NCBI RefSeq assembly: GCF_000169175.1
Contig: NZ_AAWS01000003.1
Span: 186,001-250,000, forward strand
Origin: Microscilla marina ATCC 23134
GTDB taxonomy: Bacteria; Bacteroidota; Bacteroidia; Cytophagales; Microscillaceae
Length of the DNA stretch: 64,000 nt
Reading direction: 5' to 3'
Position numbers and translations under genes: made by a program
In this document: positions 1-7,348 of the stretch, piece by piece
Layout of the letters: every line of letters starts with the position of its first letter
Numbering within the stretch: the stretch's first letter is position 1
Notes under the pieces: generated by a model
What the model was told of the DNA's origin: nothing
Databases searched by the model: none
The model's input: only the letters and a program-made list of their open reading frames with translations

Positions 1-711
1 AGGTTTGCTATAAGTGATGTACATGGGTGTTTGCAAACCCTAGAAGCGTTGGTGTGGCAACATATCAAACTGCAACCCGAAGATCAGTTGTTTTTTTTGG
101 GTGATTATATAGATCGGGGACCTGCCAGTGCCGGAGTAATGGATTTTATTATGGCTTTGCAAGCCAAGGGATACCCAGTATATGCCTTGCGGGGCAATCA
201 CGAACAAACCTTGCTGAATGACTACGAAATGCATGACAAAGAACGGCTTAAAGTAGTAATGACCAAGTTTAAGAAAACCCCTGACTTGCTCAACGAAATG
301 GGCGAGATGAATTTGCGTTACCTCGACTTTATCAAAGGTTTACCTTATTATATAGACACTGAAGGTTTTTATTTGGTGCACGCTGGGTTTGATTTTGGTG
401 AGGAGGAGCCTTTCGAGGAATGGGAGGCAATGCTTTGGATCAGACAGTTTCCGCCCAGATTGTCAGATTTGCAAATATTGGCTATGCTAGACCAACCCAA
501 ACGTATAGTACATGGGCATACCCCCAATAGCATTGAAGACATTGTGTCCAAAGCTAAAAGCAAGGCATTGGTGCTGCCCATAGACAATGGCTGTGTGTTT
601 GGGGGAGCTTCTAGGGGCAAGTTTTCGGATAATGATTTAGGCAGGTTGTGTGCGCTCAATCTTGATACTTTTGAGGTGTTGATACAAGAGCGATTAGAAG
701 ACATGGCTTAA
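1..711 (+). CDS. PPP-family metallophosphoesterase (serine/threonine phosphatase-like), 5' partial
   Basis: The reading frame is open from base 1, so the gene begins outside the window. A TTG at 31 lies inside the gene and is not the start. The phosphoprotein-phosphatase metal motifs appear in order: S-D-V-H-G-C at residues 5-10 of the visible part, G-D-Y-I-D-R-G at 34-40, G-N-H-E at 65-68, then H-A-G and H-G-H-T further on. These residues bind the two catalytic metals in the PPP family, which hydrolyses phosphoester bonds in proteins or small molecules. The length fits the small bacterial PrpA/ApaH-like phosphatases. The substrate cannot be told from sequence. It stands alone, followed by a convergent yaaA gene on the other strand. 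Only about the first residues of the protein seem to be missing. Confidence 0.9.
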   Translation, partial: RFAISDVHGCLQTLEALVWQHIKLQPEDQLFFLGDYIDRGPASAGVMDFIMALQAKGYPVYALRGNHEQTLLNDYEMHDKERLKVVMTKFKKTPDLLNEMGEMNLRYLDFIKGLPYYIDTEGFYLVHAGFDFGEEEPFEEWEAMLWIRQFPPRLSDLQILAMLDQPKRIVHGHTPNSIEDIVSKAKSKALVLPIDNGCVFGGASRGKFSDNDLGRLCALNLDTFEVLIQERLEDMA

Positions 712-720
712 CAAAAAATA

Positions 721-760
721 AGCCCCGGGAAGTTATAATCAAGATAACCACCGGGACTCA
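721..760. terminator. Possible bidirectional terminator between convergent genes
   Basis: A CCCGG...GTTAT / ATAAC...CCGGG hairpin with small internal bulges lies between the convergent phosphatase and yaaA genes. Read on the minus strand it is followed by CTTATTTTTTG, so it fits yaaA better. The stem is imperfect. Confidence 0.35.
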
Positions 761-975
761 CCATTTAGGATAAGCACAAATCGGTAACTTTTGGTTGATG
801 AAAAATGTTTTCAAGTTTTCTAAAAAACTTTGCATCTGAAAGCTTAAATACAAAGTTTTGAGTAAAAGCGACCTTAAATAACTGCAAAGGCGACTATTTG
901 CCCTGGTGAAAAAATAGTTTTTTACCCTGAACTCACCTGCAGTACTGACCTGAGGTATTTTAAAACAGGCTAAAA

Positions 976-1737
976 TTACCTCACAAAAACCAATTCATTT
1001 GATTTGGTGCTATGTTGTTCGCTAAAGCCATAACCATCGTAATTGAACCCTTTCAAATCTTCGATGGTTTCTGCATCTGTGTCTACAATGTAACGCACCA
1101 TCATTCCTCTGGCTTTTTTGGCAAAAAAGCTAATCGTTTTGAGTTGATCATTTTTCCAGTCTTTAAACTGTGGCGTAACTATAGGTACTTTGAGTGCTTT
1201 TTTGTCTATTGCCTTAAAATATTCATTACTGGCAAGGTTTACAAATAGTTCTCCTTTGCTTAGTTCATTGTTGAGTTGTTTGGTGATTGACTTTTTCCAA
1301 AACTCGTACAGGTTGGCTTTACTGCCGACTTTAAGTTTGGTACCCATTTCCAGTCTGTAGGGCTGCATCAAATCCAATGGTTTAAGTATGCCATAAAGCC
1401 CCGATAGTATTCTGAGTTTATCTTCTAGTGCCGCCAGTTTTTCTTCGGGAATAGTATATGCGTCTAAGCCTGTATACACATCACCGTTGAACGCATACAC
1501 GGCTTGACGGGCGTTTTCAGAGGCAAACGGGAGTGCCCAGTCTTGGTTGCGTTGCCAGTTGAGTTGCGCCAGGTTTTCGCTGATGCCCATTAGTTCAGTG
1601 AGCTTAGCCGGCGATTTTTTCTTGAGTACAGTGTTCAGTTTTTTGGCTTGAGCCAAAAAAGCCGCCTGGGTGTATTTTTGGGTGGGCAGTGCCGTTTCAA
1701 AATCCAATGATTTGGCAGGAGATACAACTATTTTCAT
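976..1737 (-). CDS. yaaA: YaaA/UPF0246 family peroxide-stress protein
   Basis: The protein starts M-K-I-V-V-S-P-A-K-S-L-D-F, the hallmark N-terminus of the YaaA (DUF328/UPF0246) family, and is about 253 residues, the usual family size. An upstream in-frame start at 1812 would add 25 residues that resemble nothing in the family, so the ATG at 1737 was chosen. In E. coli YaaA lowers free iron during hydrogen peroxide stress and binds DNA; that role is family knowledge and is not shown by this sequence. The family motifs near the middle (L-S-G-L-Y-G-I-L-K-P-L-D and Y-R-L-E-M-G-T) and near the end (F-N-Y-D-G-Y) are all present. Monocistronic by context. Confidence 0.93.
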   Translation of the reverse strand: MKIVVSPAKSLDFETALPTQKYTQAAFLAQAKKLNTVLKKKSPAKLTELMGISENLAQLNWQRNQDWALPFASENARQAVYAFNGDVYTGLDAYTIPEEKLAALEDKLRILSGLYGILKPLDLMQPYRLEMGTKLKVGSKANLYEFWKKSITKQLNNELSKGELFVNLASNEYFKAIDKKALKVPIVTPQFKDWKNDQLKTISFFAKKARGMMVRYIVDTDAETIEDLKGFNYDGYGFSEQHSTKSNELVFVR

Positions 1738-1935
1738 ACAGGTTTTATTACTTTTTTTCAAAAATAGAGTAGCCCATTGACAAAAAAAATAAAGCTTTAT
1801 ATTTCTTATCAATCAGCAGATTGGTAAACTCTATGTAACCCAAATTGTTTGACTGCTAATGCCAGCTTATGTTTTTAATCCAAACTCCACTATATTGCAG
1901 GTGATAGACAGCAATAATTTTAGAAAAAAAACAAA

Positions 1936-2526
1936 ATGAATCAGCCTGTAAAAAAAAGAGCATACGTGTTTCTGTTTGATGGATTTTCTGACTGGGAAAT
2001 TGCCTATCTTACCCCGGAAATCAATAAAAGCAAAGCCTGTGAACTCTTGTACTTTTCAGCCCAGGGGCAAACTGTACATTCGATGGGAGGGATGAAGGTA
2101 GTTCCTGATATTGCGCTTGAGCAAATGAATACAAACGAGGTTGATCTTTTAATTTTGCCCGGGGGCACTGCCTGGGAAAAGGGGGAGAACAACGTGCTGG
2201 ATCAATTAGTCAGGCTGCTTTTTGAACAAGGCAAAACCATTGCTGCCATTTGTGCGGCATCGGCTTATTTGGGGCAAAAAGGATTTTTAGATAGATTGCA
2301 GCATACCAGCAATGACTTACAATACCTCAAGGGAGTTGCTCCACAATATTTGGGTGAAAAAAACTATCTGAATACTTTGGCGGTAGCTGACCAAAACATT
2401 GTAACTGCTAATGGCATAGCCCCCATTGAGTTTGCAAGAGAGGTATTTAAAAAACTGAACTTGTATAGCGATGTTGAGACTGAGCAGTGGTATCAATTAT
2501 TTAAAAATGGTGTCTGGCAGGAGTAA
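1936..2526 (+). CDS. DJ-1/PfpI-family protein (class I glutamine amidotransferase-like)
   Basis: A 196-residue single-domain protein with the DJ-1/PfpI fold signature. An N-terminal strand V-F-L-F-D-G-F-S-D-W-E supplies the conserved Glu near residue 21. L-L-I-L-P-G-G follows near residues 71-77, and the nucleophile elbow A-A-I-C-A-A-S puts the reactive Cys at about residue 106. Members act as proteases, deglycases, chaperones or regulators; the sequence does not say which. It lacks a C-terminal AraC HTH, so it is not a transcriptional regulator of that class. The start ATG is preceded by an AT-rich leader without a clear Shine-Dalgarno, usual for Bacteroidetes. Divergent from yaaA, whose start lies about 200 bp away. 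Confidence 0.88.
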   Translation: MNQPVKKRAYVFLFDGFSDWEIAYLTPEINKSKACELLYFSAQGQTVHSMGGMKVVPDIALEQMNTNEVDLLILPGGTAWEKGENNVLDQLVRLLFEQGKTIAAICAASAYLGQKGFLDRLQHTSNDLQYLKGVAPQYLGEKNYLNTLAVADQNIVTANGIAPIEFAREVFKKLNLYSDVETEQWYQLFKNGVWQE

Positions 2527-2722
2527 AGTAAGGTGATGGAAACAGGTTGAGTTTTTATCTGAAAGTTGAATTAAAAATACAAAAATGTCCGTCGCTTTGA
2601 GTCAAACAAGTACTACCATATATAACCCATTACTTCAATAATTAACCAATCTTCTTCAACTTCATCCATAAACTATTGCCAGTAATATGTGATTAAATTT
2701 TTGATAAAAAATAATAATTAGG

Positions 2723-3043
2723 ATGGACAAAAAAGACAATAGCGTTCAAACTGCTCAGGCATATCAGCAAATGATGATCAAATTAATGAACACTGCTGAA
2801 CAAATGTACGATGAAGGACAATTCAAGCAAGCCATTCAGTACTACGACCAAGTGTTAACCCAACGAGATAACCTTTCTAAGGCCGATTTGACTTATATGC
2901 TTTATATGAGGGGGAGTACACAAAAAGAATTAGGCAACCTGGAGCAAGCCAGGCAAGATTTTTTAGAGGCGCAAAGGTTGGGTTTTGAACACCCTCTGGG
3001 AGTAGACTTGATTGCCGAAGCACTGGCTTCGATAGGTATTTGA
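2723..3043 (+). CDS. Small tetratricopeptide-repeat protein
   Basis: A 106-residue soluble protein without a signal peptide. Residues about 18-95 form roughly two TPR-type helical hairpins, with the typical pattern A-E-Q-M-Y-D-E-G-Q-F-K-Q-A-I-Q-Y-Y-D-Q-V and R-G-S-T-Q-K-E-L-G-N-L-E-Q-A-R-Q-D-F. TPRs mediate protein contacts; no partner can be named. It is followed by a strong hairpin terminator and then by smc on the same strand with its own promoter-like box, so it is probably a single-gene unit. Confidence 0.75.
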   Translation: MDKKDNSVQTAQAYQQMMIKLMNTAEQMYDEGQFKQAIQYYDQVLTQRDNLSKADLTYMLYMRGSTQKELGNLEQARQDFLEAQRLGFEHPLGVDLIAEALASIGI

Positions 3044-3071
3044 CAAACATTACTTGATTGTGTATGTCTCC

Positions 3072-3106
3072 AAACCTGGTACAGATGCGTGTGTCAGGTT
3101 TTTGTT
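3072..3106 (+). terminator. Rho-independent terminator after the TPR gene
   Basis: AAACCTG and CAGGTTT arms, with an inner ACA/TGT pairing, form a hairpin directly followed by TTTTGTTTT. It lies about 30 bp after the stop codon at 3043. Confidence 0.75.
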
Positions 3107-3205
3107 TTGCCTTATTTCAATTATTTTTACCAAAAAAAATTACCCCAAACAAGAAATTTTAAACAAGCTCTTAAAAACATCTCATCAAAAAAACGAATTA
3201 ATCTT

Positions 3206-3213
3206 TATATTTG
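3206..3213 (+). promoter_or_regulatory. Bacteroidetes -7 box (TATATTTG) upstream of smc
   Basis: TATATTTG fits the TAnnTTTG -7 consensus of Bacteroidetes sigma-70 promoters and lies about 50 bp before the chosen smc ATG. No clear TTG -33 element is seen at the usual distance. Confidence 0.4.
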
Positions 3214-3261
3214 CTGTTCTCTAAAAAAGCAAAAAGGCACTTACAAGGCGGAATAATAGCA

Positions 3262-6200
3262 ATGTTATTAAAAAAACTGGAAATAAAGGGGTTCAAGAGT
3301 TTTGGCGATAAAGTTCATATAGACTTTACCACGGGGGTGACCGGAATCGTAGGTCCCAACGGTTGTGGTAAGTCTAATGTGGTAGATGCCATTCGCTGGG
3401 TATTGGGGGAGCAACGCACCAAAAACCTGCGCTCAGATAAAATGAGCAATGTGATTTTTAATGGTACCCGTGCCCGTGGACAAGGACGTACTGCGGAGGT
3501 TTCGCTTACCTTTGACAACAACAAACATATTTTGCCTCCTGAATATTCGCAAGTAACCATTACCCGCCGTTATCACCGCAGTGGCGACAGTGAGTACATG
3601 ATCAACTTTGTACCTTGTCGTTTGAAAGATATTCAGGATTTGTTTTTAGATACTGGAATTGGTTCTGATAGTTATGCCATTATAGAGCTAAAGAAGGTAG
3701 ACGAAATACTCAACGATAAAGAAAATGCCCGTCGTAGTTTGTTTGAAAAAGCAGCAGGGGTATCGAAGTATAAAAACCGTAAAAAACAAGCCCTGAGCCG
3801 TTTGGACGGGGTAGACAAAGACCTTCATCGGGTAAATGACTTGTTGGCAGAAATAGAGAAAAATCTTAATTCGCTGGAGCGACAAGCCAAACAAGCTGAG
3901 CGTTTTTTTAGGCTCAAAGAACAATACAAAAAAGCCAGTATTTCGTATGCTTCTACACGCATCAAGCGAGAAAGAGATGCTTTTTTGTTGCTGAATGACA
4001 AACTGGAAACCGAGACGACCAAAAAAGACGAAATTCAACGAGCTTTGGCTACCAAAGAGCATACTTTGGAGCAAAAAAAGCAAGAAGTACTCGAATATGA
4101 ACAACACTATTCGGCAAAACAAAAAAAGCTTAATAACCATTTGGGGCAGTTGCGCCACCTCGAAAACGAGAAAAAACTGAAAGATGAAAGGTTAAGTTTC
4201 TCCACCGAAAAAACAACCACGCTCAAAGACCAGATTGCCCAGGATACCGAAAACAAAGATACAGTGTACCAAAGTTTGCTACAGTTGGAAGCCCAGCGGG
4301 GTTCTGCCGAAAAAATGTGGCAAGAGCTCGAAATGGAGCTGCAAAACTACAAGGAAGGCCTGGATGAGCAAAAAGAAAAAACTGCTGAAGTGCAACAACT
4401 TGCCACGAACAAAGAAGCCTTCTTTAAGCAGAAGGAGCAAGAGGCCTTTCAACTGAATAAAGATTATGAAATTAAGCAAAGTCAACTTTCATCGGCAAAG
4501 CAAGCGCTTGAAAAAGTAGCCAATGCCGATAGCCAGCAAAATGAAGAGCTGCAGCGCTATGAACTGGAGTTGACTCAAATAGAAAAAGATTTGGCAGAAG
4601 TAAGGCAGCGCCTTGCCAACTGGCAACAAAAAGAAGAGCAACGACGGGCAGAAGTGAGCACATTGGAAGAAAATGTAGAGGGTATTCGGGTGAAGTTATC
4701 AGCCAAAAACCGAGCACTGGATGCCAAACAAAACGAGTACAAGCTTACCAAGTCGTTGATTGACAACATGGAAGGGTTTCCGGAGGCGTTGAAGTTTTTG
4801 AAAAAAAACAGCGCCCAATGGACCAACGATACGCCTTATTTGTTATCTGACATTATCACTACCCATGACCCTCGGTACCTGGTAGCTATAGAAAATTACC
4901 TAGAGCCATTTCTTAACTATTACATTGTACAAAATGCGGTGGAAGCTTATGAGGCAATCAGGTTGTTAAGCGAAAGCGAAAAAGGAAAAGCCAACTTTTT
5001 TATACTTGATCATCTGTTGCCCCAAGCTACAAAAGCAACACAGCCCACCAGTTTGACAAATGCGGTGGGTGCCTTGGACATTGCAGAGTTTGACACCCGT
5101 TTTCGTCCTTTGTTTGAGCACTTATTAGCCAATGTATGGATTGTAGAGAACGAGGTGCTTTTGCCCACGACTGATCAACCATTGCCTGCGGTATTGAATG
5201 ATGTTACCCTGAATGCAAATCTGGTATCGTTAAATGGAGAAGTAGTAAGGCGCCATCCTGCGGCGGCAGGTGGGTCGGTGGGAGCTTTTGAGGGCAAGCG
5301 CATTGGGCGAGTCAAAAACCTTGAAAAGCTGGCTTTAGAGATAGAATCGCTGCAGCAAGAAGTAGAAGACATTGGCGCGCAGCTCTCTTTTCAGCAAAAT
5401 GACCTGCAGCAGCGCAAGCAAGACCAAACTTTTAGAAACGCCATCAAAGAGAGCCAAAAAGAAACAAACCACAGCGAAGGAATGGTGATTTCGCTGCGTA
5501 CCAAGCGCGAGCAGTTGACCAACTTGCTAGAGAAAAACAGGCAGGCTCAAGAAGAAATTACCGAAAAGGTGGCACTCCTTCAGGAAGAAATAGGGGAACT
5601 ATTGCCTCAAACCAATCATCAAAAAACGGTGTTGGAAGACCTCACTTATGAGGTAGAAAATCTCAAGGAGCAATTGCTTACCGAAAACGAGGGCTTGCAA
5701 CTTAAGTCGTCGCGTTATAACCAGCAAAACATTGCTTTTCATCAACAACAAAACAAACTTGCCACCATTGACCAAGAGATTGGTTATAAACAACAAACCT
5801 TGAGTACCCTAGAGAACCGTCTGGTAAAATACCGTCAGGAGTTGGTACAAGTAGAGGTAGAAGCGGGGCAGTTGTTAGACAGCCAGGAGTCGCAAGATGC
5901 ATTGATTGAAGAGCTTCAGGAAAAAACAGCGCCCTATAGCGAAGAGGTAAAAGCTGCCGAAAAAGAATACTATGACATTCGCAAGTTGGTCAATGACCTA
6001 GACAAAGAGTTACGCGAATTGCAGCGTCGCAAAGAGTCGTTAAGTGTGATTTTGAACGAGTTGCAGAATAAAATTCACGAAACCAAAATTAATCTTACCA
6101 GTATAAGCGAACGCCTTTCGGCAGAGTTTCAGGTAGATATAGACCAGTTGATGTTGGCTACTGACGAAGATGAACCCCAAGAAGAAAAAGAAGGAGAACA

Positions 6201-6864
6201 GCTGAGCGAAGTAGAGCTACAGGCTGAGGTAGAAACGATTAAGCGCAAGCTTGAAAAAATTGGTACCATTAACCCTATGGCAATGGACCAGTACCAGGAG
6301 TCTAAAGAAAGACGCGATTTTATTGTAGAGCAAAAAGAAGATTTGCTCAAGTCCAAAGAGTCGTTGTTGCAAACCATTGCCGAAACCGAAGAATACGCTA
6401 AAAATGCTTTTATGGAGGCATTTGACAAAATCAGGTCTAACTTTTTGACGGTGTTTCGTTCTTTGTTTTCGGAAGAAGACACGGCTGACTTGATTTTAAC
6501 TGACCCCGAAAACCCCCTAGAGTCAAAAATAGACATTATTGCCAAGCCTAAAGGTAAGCGCCCACTGACGATCAACCAATTGTCAGGAGGAGAAAAAACG
6601 TTGACTGCCACGTCGTTGTTGTTTGCGTTGTACTTGCTCAAGCCAGCGCCTTTTTGTATTTTCGATGAGGTAGACGCCCCACTGGATGACGCCAATACCG
6701 AGAAATTTAACCAAATCATCAAGACCTTTTCCAAAGACTCTCAGTTTATCATTGTTACCCACAACAAGCGCACGATGGCAAGCACCGACCTAATGTATGG
6801 AGTGACCATGCGCGAGCAAGGGGTTTCTACTGTTGTACCGGTAGATTTGCGTGGGTTGGATTAG
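3262..6864 (+). CDS. smc: Chromosome segregation protein SMC
   Basis: The 1200-residue protein has the full SMC layout. The N-terminal ATPase half has Walker A G-P-N-G-C-G-K-S at 31-38. A long coiled coil follows, then a hinge at roughly 500-665 and a second coiled coil. The C-terminal half carries the ABC signature L-S-G-G-E-K near 1108 and Walker B F-C-I-F-D-E-V-D near 1131-1138. SMC dimers with ScpAB load on DNA and organise and resolve the chromosome. The ATG at 3262 gives the canonical M-L-L-K-K-L-E-I-K-G-F-K-S-F start; an upstream TTG at 3211 was rejected. The last 55 codons occur a second time at 16867-17031 with almost only synonymous differences. Confidence 0.97.
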   Translation: MLLKKLEIKGFKSFGDKVHIDFTTGVTGIVGPNGCGKSNVVDAIRWVLGEQRTKNLRSDKMSNVIFNGTRARGQGRTAEVSLTFDNNKHILPPEYSQVTITRRYHRSGDSEYMINFVPCRLKDIQDLFLDTGIGSDSYAIIELKKVDEILNDKENARRSLFEKAAGVSKYKNRKKQALSRLDGVDKDLHRVNDLLAEIEKNLNSLERQAKQAERFFRLKEQYKKASISYASTRIKRERDAFLLLNDKLETETTKKDEIQRALATKEHTLEQKKQEVLEYEQHYSAKQKKLNNHLGQLRHLENEKKLKDERLSFSTEKTTTLKDQIAQDTENKDTVYQSLLQLEAQRGSAEKMWQELEMELQNYKEGLDEQKEKTAEVQQLATNKEAFFKQKEQEAFQLNKDYEIKQSQLSSAKQALEKVANADSQQNEELQRYELELTQIEKDLAEVRQRLANWQQKEEQRRAEVSTLEENVEGIRVKLSAKNRALDAKQNEYKLTKSLIDNMEGFPEALKFLKKNSAQWTNDTPYLLSDIITTHDPRYLVAIENYLEPFLNYYIVQNAVEAYEAIRLLSESEKGKANFFILDHLLPQATKATQPTSLTNAVGALDIAEFDTRFRPLFEHLLANVWIVENEVLLPTTDQPLPAVLNDVTLNANLVSLNGEVVRRHPAAAGGSVGAFEGKRIGRVKNLEKLALEIESLQQEVEDIGAQLSFQQNDLQQRKQDQTFRNAIKESQKETNHSEGMVISLRTKREQLTNLLEKNRQAQEEITEKVALLQEEIGELLPQTNHQKTVLEDLTYEVENLKEQLLTENEGLQLKSSRYNQQNIAFHQQQNKLATIDQEIGYKQQTLSTLENRLVKYRQELVQVEVEAGQLLDSQESQDALIEELQEKTAPYSEEVKAAEKEYYDIRKLVNDLDKELRELQRRKESLSVILNELQNKIHETKINLTSISERLSAEFQVDIDQLMLATDEDEPQEEKEGEQLSEVELQAEVETIKRKLEKIGTINPMAMDQYQESKERRDFIVEQKEDLLKSKESLLQTIAETEEYAKNAFMEAFDKIRSNFLTVFRSLFSEEDTADLILTDPENPLESKIDIIAKPKGKRPLTINQLSGGEKTLTATSLLFALYLLKPAPFCIFDEVDAPLDDANTEKFNQIIKTFSKDSQFIIVTHNKRTMASTDLMYGVTMREQGVSTVVPVDLRGLD

Positions 6865-6867
6865 TAA
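6700..6867 (+). repeat. smc 3' end: upstream copy of a 165-bp direct repeat
   Basis: This segment is repeated at 16867-17031 plus a few bases, in the same orientation. I count 13 base differences over 165, falling in 12 codons, 11 of them synonymous. The longest perfect run is about 62 bp, from the TCC codon after position 6729 onward. It could be an attachment or recombination site left by acquisition of the 10-kb segment between the copies. Confidence 0.8.
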
Positions 6868-7112
6868 AATCACTCCAGCTGTCTTGCTTTTTACTCGTTT
6901 AGAGCTTGTTTGGCTTCGCAGAGTGGGGGTAAGCCTTCTAAGGGGGGTATGATTGGTGTAAGCCCGACTTATAGCTTTCAACTAATGCCTAAAATACTTC
7001 GCCGTTTTATGTATCAGACCTTGCTTTTGAGCAATGTAGCAAAGGAAGTAAGCTACTGTATCACTCGGTCAATGAAGCTAATACAATCATTTTACTTGCC
7101 TCTCATTCTAGA
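6868..7112. other. Intergenic stretch after smc
   Basis: No credible gene. A GAGCTTGTTTGG stretch at 6901 resembles one end of the GAGCTTGTTTAAA inverted-repeat elements found elsewhere in the window, but no matching second end was found. Otherwise nothing recognised up to the terminator at 7113. Confidence 0.5.
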
Positions 7113-7157
7113 AGAAAAAAGAACCTGCCAACCTAAGTTTCCTTTGTTGACAGGCTC
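7113..7157 (-). terminator. Rho-independent terminator, probably for the subtilase gene
   Basis: GAACCTGCCAAC (7121-7132) pairs with GTTGACAGGCTC (7146-7157) with two wobble pairs. On the minus strand the stem is followed by a run of six T. It lies about 190 bp beyond the stop of the minus-strand subtilase. Confidence 0.6.
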
Positions 7158-7348
7158 TCTCTGAAATTTATTTTAACTACTCAAATTATCAAGTACAAAC
7201 CTTTCTTGAAAAATTATCTGTAAATGAATAGTTACTCTACTTTGCCCACTGATTTCACTTGCAAAACTTTATATAACGTGGGCAATGTACTATTGAGAAA
7301 GCTATCCATTAGTTAAAACTGGTCTATAAACTATTTAAACCTAACTGT

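Noticed and set aside
31-711. Phosphatase gene starting at the TTG at 31
   Set aside because: The ten codons before it are in frame and encode the essential S-D-V-H-G-C metal motif, so the gene starts outside the window.
3211-3261. Upstream start for smc
   Set aside because: The canonical SMC N-terminus begins at 3262, and the earlier start is a TTG overlapping the -7 box.
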